Source: Phenylobacterium aquaticum (GTDB lineage: Bacteria; Pseudomonadota; Alphaproteobacteria; Caulobacterales; Caulobacteraceae). Taken from it: a stretch of 25,646 bases of DNA. The notes below the pieces were generated by a model. The model saw only the letters and a list, made by a program, of their open reading frames with translations. It had not been told where the DNA came from and did no database searches. Location of the stretch: the NCBI RefSeq assembly GCF_947378715.1, contig NZ_CANCLE010000047.1, positions 1-25,646 on the forward strand, written 5' to 3'. A program made the position numbers and the translations under genes. Positions 19,392 through 25,646 of this stretch are shown piece after piece. The first letter of the stretch is position 1, and each line of letters starts with the position of its first letter.

Positions 19392-20606
19392 GTGCCCGGG
19401 ACTAAACTGCGTTTTGGCGCCTTCATCGCGCCCTTCCATCCCATCGACGAGAACCCGACGCTCGCCATTCACCGCGATCTCGAGCTGGTCGAGTGGCTGG
19501 ACAAGCTGGGTTATGAAGAGGCCTGGATCGGCGAGCACCACTCCGGCGCCTATGAGCTGATCGCCAGCCCCGAAGTGTTCATCGCCGCCGCCGCCGAGCG
19601 CACCAAGCACATCCGGCTCGGCACCGGGGTCTCGTCCCTGCCCTATCACCACCCGCTGATGCTGGCCGATCGCATCAACCAGCTGGACCACATGACCCGC
19701 GGCCGGGTGATGTTCGGGGTGGGCCCCGGCGCCCTGGTCTCCGACGCCTTCATGATGGGCATTCCGGCCTCCAAGCAGCGCGACCGCATGGACGAGGCGC
19801 TCGACGTCCTGGTCAAGCTGCTCAATGGCGAGGTCGTCACCCACAAGTCCGACTGGTTCGAGCTCTCAGAAGCCCGCCTCCAGATGACGCCCTATTCGCG
19901 GCCCAGCGTCGAGATCGCGGTGGCCAGCCAGGTCTCGCCCACCGGCGCGCGCGCGGCGGGCAAGCATGGGGCGAGCCTGCTCTCGCTCGGCGCCACCTCG
20001 ACCGCCGGCTTCAATGCGCTGGCCTCCAACTGGGCGATCGCCGAGGGCCAGGCCACACAGTACGGCAAGACCATGGATCGCGCTGGCTGGCGGCTGGTTG
20101 GTCCCATGCACATCGCCGAGACCCGCGAACAGGCCCGGGCCGACGTGCGCTTCGGCCTGGAGAAATGGGCCTATTACTTCAGCGAGATCGCCAATCTGCC
20201 GGTCATTCCCGTGGGTGACGGCGATCCCATCGACCGGATGATCGATTCCGGCATGGCCGTGATCGGCACGCCCGATGACGCGGCGGCGCGGATTCAGCAG
20301 TTGCTGGACGAAAGCGGCGGCTTCGGCGCCTTCCTGTTCATGGCCCACAACTGGGCCGACTTCGCCACGACCAAGAAGTCCTACGAGCTGTTCGCCCGCT
20401 ATGTGGCGCCCAGGTTCCAGGGCCTGAACGAGAACCGCCAGACCTCCATGGACTGGGTGCGCTCGAACAAGGCCGAGTTCACGGGCCAGATGCAGGCCGC
20501 CGTCGGCGCCCGCATCGTCCAGCACATGATGGAAAAGGGCACGGAGAACATCCGTCCCGAGTTGGTGGAACTGATCACCGGCCAGGCCCCCAAGCCGGCC
20601 GAATAG
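19392..20606 (+). CDS. LLM-class flavin-dependent oxidoreductase (luciferase-like monooxygenase)
   Basis: 404 residues from the GTG at 19392, which has GGGGAGG 5 nt upstream. The TIM-barrel start KLRFGAFIAPFHP, the EHHSGAYELIASPEVFIAA block (48 onward), RLGTGVSSLPYHHPLMLADRINQLDHMTRGR and the later GTPDDAAARIQQLLDESGGFG are typical of bacterial luciferase-like FMNH2- or F420-using monooxygenases. This branch is soluble and normally needs reduced FMN from a separate reductase. The substrate is unknown. It is a single gene, convergent with the TonB receptor, and terminated by a strong hairpin. Confidence 0.9.
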   Translation: MPGTKLRFGAFIAPFHPIDENPTLAIHRDLELVEWLDKLGYEEAWIGEHHSGAYELIASPEVFIAAAAERTKHIRLGTGVSSLPYHHPLMLADRINQLDHMTRGRVMFGVGPGALVSDAFMMGIPASKQRDRMDEALDVLVKLLNGEVVTHKSDWFELSEARLQMTPYSRPSVEIAVASQVSPTGARAAGKHGASLLSLGATSTAGFNALASNWAIAEGQATQYGKTMDRAGWRLVGPMHIAETREQARADVRFGLEKWAYYFSEIANLPVIPVGDGDPIDRMIDSGMAVIGTPDDAAARIQQLLDESGGFGAFLFMAHNWADFATTKKSYELFARYVAPRFQGLNENRQTSMDWVRSNKAEFTGQMQAAVGARIVQHMMEKGTENIRPELVELITGQAPKPAE

Positions 20607-20620
20607 GTCCGGGTCGAAAG

Positions 20621-20660
20621 CGCCGCCGACCCTCCCTTGAGGCTCGGCGGCGTCGATTTG
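20621..20660. terminator. Bidirectional terminator
   Basis: CGCCGCCGA (20621-20629) pairs with TCGGCGGCG (20644-20652). Inside, CCTC and GAGG extend the stem around a CCTT loop. It lies between the convergent LLM oxidoreductase and TonB receptor stop codons, with short T-rich tails on both sides. Confidence 0.75.
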
Positions 20661-20662
20661 CT

Positions 20663-22651
20663 CTAACGCCTCAGCGAAAATCCCACCCGGAAGGTCTGGG
20701 GCGCGGCGAAGCTCTCTACGCCGTCCCCGGTCTCGCCGGTCTCGATGCGGGCGTCGGTCAGGTTTTCGGCGGCCAGATAGATCTCCGCCCCCTTGCCCAC
20801 ACTCCAGGCGGCCCGGGCGTCCAGGCTGACGGCCGGCGCCAGCCTGCGGCTGTTCAGGTCGTCCTCGAACCGCTCGCTCTCGAACCGGGTCTCGGCCGAC
20901 AGGGTCAGCCGCTCCCCCACCCGCCAGTCGCCGCCGGCCGTGACGGTGACCTCGGGGGTCTGGGCCGGGCGTTTGCCGGTCAACTGCGGCGCCTGGGATC
21001 CGCCATCCACCCGGGCATGGGCCGCCGACAGGGCGCCGTGCAGCGAGACCGCGCCGAAGTCGCGGGACATGTCGGCCTCCAGGCCCCAGGCGTCGATCTG
21101 ACCGGCGTTGCGGCGCTGGCGAAGAGTGCCGCCGGCGGGGACGAACCCCGCCACCGGGAAGGTCGCCGGGCCCACGCCCACCGTCACATTGGTGATCGGG
21201 TCGACCAGGCGGTTGAAGAACAGGGTCGCGGTCCAGCGCACGGCCGACGCGCCGCCCATCCCCGCCTCCACGCCATAGAGCGTCTCGGGCTTCAGGCCGG
21301 GATTGGCTTCAGTGACATCATTGCCGACCCGGAACGGGCGGTGCAGTTCGTTGAGGGTGGGCGCACGAAACCCGGCATAGGTCGCGCCGCGCACCCAAAG
21401 GGCGTCGCTCAGGGTCAGCCGCGCGCCGAACCGCGCGGTCGGCAGCACGCCGGACTGATCGGCGGCGCTGGAACTCAGGGTCTGGAGCCCAGTGGCGAGG
21501 TCGCGCTCGCGGCGGATGGCGTCGCTCTGACGCCAGGCGTCGACCCGCGCGCCGCCCGTCAGGATCAGGTCACCGCTGTCACGCACGACTTCGCCATAGA
21601 TCCCGCCCACCGCCGTCCGGCCCCCGGACTCGCGGCCGCGGGTGAAGGCGCCGCCCTGATAGCGGAACCGCTCTTCAGCCTTGCCCTCGGCGAAGCGCGC
21701 GTCGGCCCCAAGCTCCCAGGACCACAGCTCGCCCCGCCCCTGCCAGCCGGCATTCAGCCCCCAGCCGACGGCCGGCGTGGAATATTGATCACTGGCCGGG
21801 GTGGTCGCCACCCGCTTGGCGGCCACGGCGACGGAAGAGTTGGCCAGGTCGCTGGTGCGCAGCCAGGCCTGCATGCGCCAGCCGCCGCCGCCCGCCACCT
21901 GGGCCAAGGACAGGGTCGCCGAGCCGCCGCTGGCGGTCGAGCGCGCGCCTGCCAGGCCCGCGCCCCGCCGTTCCTGGAACCCGCCCAGGCGGACGGCCGC
22001 ATCTATTCCGGCAAGCGTTCCCTGCAGTCGCGCCGCCGCCGTGACGCTGTCGAGGCTGGTCGGTCGATCGGCCGCGCCACGTGAGGCGCCCCGCACCGGG
22101 ACAAAGCCGTCGCTGCTCTCGGCCGCGGCGCTGATCAACAGGCCTGGGGTTCCGAAGGCGGCGGCCGCGCGGCCCTCGCCCCGCTGCCCCAGGGCCACGT
22201 CCAGGGCGCGCAGCCCGTCGCCGGTCGGTCGCTCCTCAAGCGCGACGACGCCGGTCAGGGCCCCCGCACCATAGGGCCCTGCCCCGGCGCCGCGCACGAT
22301 GGTGGCGCTGGCCAAGCCCTCCGGCGGCAGAGCCGACCAGATCACCCAGCCGCCGAACGGGTCATTGACCGGTGCGCCGTCCAGAGTGACCAGGGCGCGC
22401 CCGGCGCCGGACGGGGCGATCCCGCGCAGGGACAGACCCTGGATGGTCGGATTGGCCGCGTCGCTGCCCGAGCGGCGAAACAGCGAAACCCCCGGCGCGC
22501 GCTTCAGGGCGGCGTCGAGCCGGGGCGCGGTCTTCAACGCCTCGGCGTCGAGCTGTTGCACGGCGAACACCGCCTCCCCGCCCAGCGGCGGCAGCCGCGG
22601 CGGGTGGACGATGATGGCTTCGATTTCGGGAGGCGGAGGCGGTAGGGGCAT
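20663..22651 (-). CDS. TonB-dependent outer-membrane receptor
   Basis: About 662 residues from the ATG at 22651. The plug begins near residue 25: LDAALKRAPGVSLFRRSGSDAANPTIQGLSLRGI, then TLDGAPVNDPFGG, and an IVRGAGAGPYGAGALTGVV block. The rest is a beta-barrel ending in FRVGFSLRR. It should import a scarce ligand such as a siderophore, cobalamin or glycan across the outer membrane; the ligand is unknown. Oddly, no signal peptide is seen: the protein begins MPLPPPPPEIEAIIVH, already close to the plug. Upstream in the same frame, to a TTG at 22720, there is only Arg-rich sequence. A wrong start, a lost signal peptide or a frameshift are all possible. Confidence 0.85.
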   Translation of the reverse strand: MPLPPPPPEIEAIIVHPPRLPPLGGEAVFAVQQLDAEALKTAPRLDAALKRAPGVSLFRRSGSDAANPTIQGLSLRGIAPSGAGRALVTLDGAPVNDPFGGWVIWSALPPEGLASATIVRGAGAGPYGAGALTGVVALEERPTGDGLRALDVALGQRGEGRAAAAFGTPGLLISAAAESSDGFVPVRGASRGAADRPTSLDSVTAAARLQGTLAGIDAAVRLGGFQERRGAGLAGARSTASGGSATLSLAQVAGGGGWRMQAWLRTSDLANSSVAVAAKRVATTPASDQYSTPAVGWGLNAGWQGRGELWSWELGADARFAEGKAEERFRYQGGAFTRGRESGGRTAVGGIYGEVVRDSGDLILTGGARVDAWRQSDAIRRERDLATGLQTLSSSAADQSGVLPTARFGARLTLSDALWVRGATYAGFRAPTLNELHRPFRVGNDVTEANPGLKPETLYGVEAGMGGASAVRWTATLFFNRLVDPITNVTVGVGPATFPVAGFVPAGGTLRQRRNAGQIDAWGLEADMSRDFGAVSLHGALSAAHARVDGGSQAPQLTGKRPAQTPEVTVTAGGDWRVGERLTLSAETRFESERFEDDLNSRRLAPAVSLDARAAWSVGKGAEIYLAAENLTDARIETGETGDGVESFAAPQTFRVGFSLRR

Positions 22652-22823
22652 GAGCCGAGATTTGCCGCGAAACGGGGCGCGAGGCGACCCTATTCCGCGC
22701 GCGCAGCGACAGATCGTCAAACGCCGAAGGTTCCCGCTGGGTCAGTCATAAAACCGTGGCTGGACTTGGCGGGGCCTCGGTCGCACATCGCGGCGCAGGG
22801 GGATCGGCCAAGGAGACCAAGCC

Positions 22824-23051
22824 ATGCAGGATCTTTCGCTCCCGCCTTCCATTACCGTCGGCCCCACGAGCCTGGGGGTCTCAGTGCTCACCGAGCATGG
22901 GGTGACGGTGCAAGTCAGCTTGCCCCGCCCGCGTGGCCTTCACGACCTGCCGGCCAGCGAGGTGGCGGCGCGCGCGCTCAGACTGGCCTATGTGGCCCTG
23001 ATGGACGCCGCCCGAACCATGCCGGGCGAGTCCCTTGTCGTCACGGATTGA
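22824..23051 (+). CDS. Small hypothetical protein (75 residues)
   Basis: Not recognised. GGAG lies 8 nt before the ATG at 22824. The first 35 residues alternate hydrophobic and polar residues, as in beta strands (SITVGPTSLGVSVL, VTVQVSLPRP). Residues 42-65 form an Ala/Leu/Arg helix. No signal peptide, cysteines or membrane segment. It is divergent from the TonB receptor, and its last 11 bp overlap the convergent TonB-C-like gene. Confidence 0.6.
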   Translation: MQDLSLPPSITVGPTSLGVSVLTEHGVTVQVSLPRPRGLHDLPASEVAARALRLAYVALMDAARTMPGESLVVTD

Positions 23052-23316
23052 CGTTCAGCTTGATCTTGATGCGGCCGGGATTGGACGCGGCCAAAGTCTG
23101 GGGCACCTGGATGTCGGCGGCCAGGCGCAGAGCCTTGGCGGCGCGGACGTCGGTGGTCGGGTCGGCGTCGACAACCCGGCAATCGGTGAGGCTTTGGCCC
23201 GAGATCTGGCAATCAAGCACGAAGGCGCTGGCCGGAACGACCTCCGCCGCAGTGGTCTGCGCAGGCGCGCTGGGGGCGGAGAAGGCGGTGGTGAGTGCGA
23301 GTACCAGAAGCGACAT
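23041..23316 (-). CDS. Secreted small protein resembling a stand-alone TonB C-terminal domain
   Basis: 91 residues. A probable signal peptide (MSLLVLALTTAFSAPSAPA) is followed by one compact domain. The pattern VLDCQISGQSLTDCRVVDADP, then KALRLAADIQVP and GRIKIKLNV, follows the TonB-C layout: a strand with Cys36, a G-x-L-x-x-C (Cys46) turn, a helix with AA-x-x-L, and a final strand. Real TonB also has an N-terminal membrane anchor and proline linker, which are absent. The paired cysteines could form a disulfide. GAGGG precedes the ATG at 23316. It might modulate or mimic TonB function; this is inference. Confidence 0.6.
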   Translation of the reverse strand: MSLLVLALTTAFSAPSAPAQTTAAEVVPASAFVLDCQISGQSLTDCRVVDADPTTDVRAAKALRLAADIQVPQTLAASNPGRIKIKLNVNP

Positions 23317-23660
23317 TTGCCCTCGGCGGTTTACGAAGGTTAATCAAAAGTAAAGACGAACCGAAGGCAAGTGTTTCATTCCGGCCGTCCCGACTCACGG
23401 TCCCGCAATCGCCGTGCCGCCTGCGACGGCCTGCTACAGACCTAACTGAACGTTGATCAGTTGATGGGCGCCCGGAGGCCTGATCGCCCGGGATTGTTGC
23501 AATGCGGCGCAAACCTACCGCACCGCAACATAGCCCTTGAGCCGGCGGGCGACCTCCCCCAGAACGGGGACAGGCGAAGCGGACGCACACGGATGCGCAC
23601 CGCCGCCGGAGGAGCGTCGGGAGGTGGTTGAACCCCAACCCCTTTCCGGGAGTAAAACTT
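23317..23660. promoter_or_regulatory. 344-bp non-coding region with two inverted repeats upstream of the UrcA-family gene
   Basis: No credible gene is seen. Inverted repeat AACTGA/TCAGTT with a 7-nt loop lies at 23444-23462. A longer one, GTTGCAATGCGG (23496-23507) and CCGCACCGCAAC (23518-23529), pairs at 10 of 12 positions. Either may be an operator or RNA hairpin for the downstream plus-strand gene. Confidence 0.4.
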
Positions 23661-23942
23661 ATGATGCGTACTGTGACCCTGGCGGCTGTCGCCGCTCTCG
23701 CCCTGGCCTCGAGCGCGAACGCTCAAGAGGTTCGGATTTCCCTGGCCGGCAAGTCGGCCGCCCAGATCCACTCCGACATCGTGTCGGCGGCGCGCAATGT
23801 CTGCCACAAGGCGACCGCCACCGAGAGCCTGATGCTGGACGCCTATACGCGCTGCATGTCCGGCACCGTGAAGGCCGCCGTGGCCCAGTTGGGCGACCCG
23901 CAAGTCGCCGAGCTCGAGCAGGTGCGTCTGGCCCAGCGCTAG
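23661..23942 (+). CDS. UrcA-family secreted protein
   Basis: 93 residues from the ATG at 23661, with GGGAG 8 nt upstream (a second ATG follows at 23664). The signal peptide ends at SSANA (about residue 21). The mature part contains VRISLAGKSAAQIHSDIVSAARNVC and a second cysteine in AYTRCMSGTVKAAVAQ (Cys48 and Cys65). This spacing and the AA-x-x-VC motif are characteristic of the UrcA family, small periplasmic proteins of unknown function common in Caulobacterales and sphingomonads. The cysteines probably form a disulfide. The TAG stop is shared with the start of a palindromic repeat. Confidence 0.85.
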   Translation: MMRTVTLAAVAALALASSANAQEVRISLAGKSAAQIHSDIVSAARNVCHKATATESLMLDAYTRCMSGTVKAAVAQLGDPQVAELEQVRLAQR

Positions 23943-23990
23943 AGCACTTCCCGAAAGGTGTGTCGCACTTTTCGGATCCAGAAATGCTCC
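23941..23990. repeat. 50-bp palindromic dispersed repeat, copy B
   Basis: Begins AGAGCACTTC in the TAG stop of the UrcA-family gene and ends AAATGCTCC. Its reverse complement aligns with copy A (17041-17090) without gaps at 42 of 50 positions. The inner CGAAAAGTGC core is identical. Confidence 0.8.
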
Positions 23991-24031
23991 ATCTCTTTGA
24001 TGTTGCGTCTTCCGAACACCTGAACGAACAG

Positions 24032-24065
24032 CGCCTCCCAGCCTTGCGGCTGGGAGGCGTCTTCG
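24032..24065. terminator. Bidirectional terminator between the UrcA-family and beta-barrel genes
   Basis: Perfect 12-bp stem CGCCTCCCAGCC (24032-24043) and GGCTGGGAGGCG (24048-24059) with a TTGC loop. TCTTCGCATTT follows on the plus strand. The two genes converge here. Confidence 0.85.
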
Positions 24066-24068
24066 CAT

Positions 24069-25244
24069 TTAGAACTTCGCTGTCAGACGGGCGGAGAACA
24101 GGTTGTTGTCGTAGCCGGCCGACTTGACGGCGCCGGACGAGTCTTCCTTGGAATAGTCATAGGCGACCGAAACGGCGAGGCCCTTGGTGATCGCGATCGA
24201 GGTCGAGAGGCCCAGGCCCGTCACATTGTCCGAGCGATCGACGCCCTGGTGGTCGTCCCACTCATAGCTGACATAGGCCGCCACCCCGACCTTGTCGGTC
24301 ACCTGCCGCGACAGGTTCGCGCCGACGCTGGAGGCGATATAGACCGGCGAATTGGGAACCACGGTCTCCTGCAACGAGCGCGACGCGCTCAAGCCCACCT
24401 GGGTGTCGCTGTCGGGGGTCCAGTTCAGATTGGCCGACAGGGAGACATCGGTCACGTCCGAGAACTTGACCTCGTCGAAGCTGCGGGTGGTGTAGCCGAT
24501 GCTGGCCGAACCGTTGACCGTCTTGGAGAAGGTCTGGGAAACGCCGGCGCTCAGGGTGTAGCCCTTGGAATCGCGGTTGTGCCGGGCGACCGGTGCGGTC
24601 AGGTCGTAGTTCAGCTGGGTGAAGTCGGCGCTCAGCGAATAGCTGGTGTTCGAACCCCAGCTATAGGCGACATGCTCGTCCATCACCTTGTGGTCGCGGT
24701 CGTCCTGCAGGATCACCGCGCCCGTCTTGGAGCGCACATTCTGATAGTTGAGATTGGTGTAGCGCAGGCCGCCCGAGAGCGTACCGCCCGCGACATCGGT
24801 TCCCAGCGACCCGCCATAGGTGTCGACCTTGAATTCGGTGCGCTTGGTGGCGTCGCGGCGGGCGTTCTTGGCGCGGCGGCTTTCGGTGTTCAGCGCGTGG
24901 CTGGCGTCAGCGTCGACGGTCAGGCCATTGGCCTTGGCGTGGTAGGCGGCGCCGAAGCCGTAGTCCGCCGTGTCTTCCGTCGAGTTGGACGAGTAGCGCG
25001 AGAAGTCGCCATCCAGATAGGCCGAGATCTTGGCGTTCTCCAGCTCATGGCTCAGATCCACCCGGGGCGAGAAGCCGAGCACCGTGTCGCTGGTCTGCTT
25101 GGTGGCGACCGCGAAGATGTTGTCATTGGTCTGAGCGGAGGCCGTGGCCGAGACGGAGACTTTCCAGTCCTGATCGGCCGCATGGGCCGCGAGCGGCAGG
25201 ATGGCGGCCAAGCTCATGGCCGCGGAGAACAGATAGGCGCGCAT
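24069..25244 (-). CDS. Predicted outer-membrane beta-barrel protein
   Basis: 391 residues. The signal peptide MRAYLFSAAMSLAAILPLAAH is cleaved near Ala22. The mature chain is a long series of alternating polar/hydrophobic strands with Tyr/Ser/Asn-rich turns and ends in AKF. A terminal phenylalanine is the usual signal for Bam insertion. Short repeats of the LSAGVSQTF / LSANLNWTP kind mark the strands. It most resembles the putative beta-barrel porin family often found with exopolysaccharide systems (PF10082-like, from memory). Function could be a porin or polysaccharide export channel. AGGGGA precedes the ATG at 25244. It is monocistronic and followed by a strong terminator. Confidence 0.75.
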   Translation of the reverse strand: MRAYLFSAAMSLAAILPLAAHAADQDWKVSVSATASAQTNDNIFAVATKQTSDTVLGFSPRVDLSHELENAKISAYLDGDFSRYSSNSTEDTADYGFGAAYHAKANGLTVDADASHALNTESRRAKNARRDATKRTEFKVDTYGGSLGTDVAGGTLSGGLRYTNLNYQNVRSKTGAVILQDDRDHKVMDEHVAYSWGSNTSYSLSADFTQLNYDLTAPVARHNRDSKGYTLSAGVSQTFSKTVNGSASIGYTTRSFDEVKFSDVTDVSLSANLNWTPDSDTQVGLSASRSLQETVVPNSPVYIASSVGANLSRQVTDKVGVAAYVSYEWDDHQGVDRSDNVTGLGLSTSIAITKGLAVSVAYDYSKEDSSGAVKSAGYDNNLFSARLTAKF

Positions 25245-25271
25245 ATGGGAGTTTCCCCTCTTGATAACCTG

Positions 25272-25285
25272 GCGTCTTAAGACGC
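25272..25285. promoter_or_regulatory. Perfect 14-bp palindrome upstream of the beta-barrel gene
   Basis: GCGTCTTAAGACGC is a perfect palindrome 28 bp upstream of the start codon. It could be an operator or a 5'-leader hairpin. The whole gap 25245-25502 contains no supported gene. Confidence 0.4.
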
Positions 25286-25375
25286 TTCGTGAGGGGCGCA
25301 GGGTTGGGCCAAGCTGGGCCGTAAATGAAGGCGCAGACTCCCCGGACCGGGGCGCTAAGCCCAGGATGGGGCAGA

Positions 25376-25400
25376 ACTTTTCCGGATGTGGCGGAAAAGT
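25376..25400. repeat. Inverted repeat, 9-bp arms
   Basis: ACTTTTCCG (25376-25384) and CGGAAAAGT (25392-25400) are perfect arms with a 7-nt spacer. A smaller CCCCGG-A-CCGGGG lies nearby at 25340-25352. Function unknown. Confidence 0.4.
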
Positions 25401-25459
25401 CGAACGCCGTTACGCCACCCTGGACGCATCCGTATCAAGAGGATTGCGGCGTTCCGGAC

Positions 25460-25492
25460 AACGAAACGCCCCAGGGCCTGAGCCTTGGGGCG
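25460..25492 (-). terminator. Intrinsic terminator of the tRNA gene
   Basis: On the minus strand CGCCCCAAGG pairs with CCCTGGGGCG (25467-25476 and 25483-25492, one mismatch), followed by TTTCGTT. It starts 11 nt after the tRNA 3' end. Confidence 0.8.
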
Positions 25493-25502
25493 CTGAGATA
25501 TC

Positions 25503-25579
<77 letters not shown>

Positions 25580-25646
25580 TCAGGGTGTTGATCGTGCTTG
25601 AAGGGTTTTGACCTTGCTGCTTGGGGCAGCTTGTTTTGCATCCGTT

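Noticed and set aside
22652..22823. Cobalamin riboswitch upstream of the TonB receptor.
   Set aside because: I looked for the B12 box and the conserved core on the minus strand; a GCCACGG is present but the other conserved blocks are missing.

Overview
The window looks like a chromosomal segment of an alphaproteobacterium, most likely from the Caulobacteraceae (Caulobacter/Phenylobacterium type). This is inferred from several things: very high GC, a UrcA-family secreted protein, promoter-like sites resembling the Caulobacter housekeeping consensus (TTGAC near -35, GCTA near -10), a GTTC-N7-GTTC LexA box, and an alphaproteobacterial-type initiator tRNA. No phage, transposase, integrase or CRISPR array was seen. 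The region is mostly housekeeping and envelope genes.

Layout. Positions 1-2087 (minus strand) carry a tight three-gene operon for activating a surface-glycan substituent: a HAD phosphatase, a nucleotidyltransferase-like/kinase fusion, and an intact nucleotidyltransferase that runs off the window edge. A divergent polytopic GT-C-like glycosyltransferase (2166-3902) follows. Its 3' end overlaps the end of gltD. The gltB-gltD operon (9991-3869, minus) encodes NADPH glutamate synthase. Next come lldD (L-lactate dehydrogenase, minus) and a divergent endonuclease III-type glycosylase with a LexA box in its promoter. A small coiled-coil protein is followed by a cytochrome c'/cytochrome b561 pair (minus), an AsmA-family protein (minus) and a divergent metallophosphoesterase (plus).

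Positions 16977-17090 hold two palindromic elements. They are followed on the minus strand by a short initiating sugar transferase, a membrane-anchored acidic/basic low-complexity protein and rlmJ. A flavin-dependent LLM-class oxidoreductase (plus) converges on a TonB-dependent receptor (minus) across a strong bidirectional terminator. The right end has a small unknown protein, a secreted TonB-C-like domain protein, a UrcA-family protein, a predicted outer-membrane beta-barrel and the initiator tRNA-fMet gene (minus).

How they may work together: the left operon, the GT-C protein, the sugar transferase, AsmA, the TonB receptor and the beta-barrel all point to envelope and surface-polysaccharide biology, but they are separate transcription units. 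gltBD and lldD are central metabolism. The most interesting signals are the degenerate-NTase/kinase fusion operon, a 50-bp palindromic repeat family placed exactly at gene 3' ends, the SOS-controlled glycosylase, an initiator tRNA with an unexpected discriminator base, and a hairpin overlapping the ribosome binding site of the sugar transferase. No wholly new multi-gene defence or mobile system could be supported.
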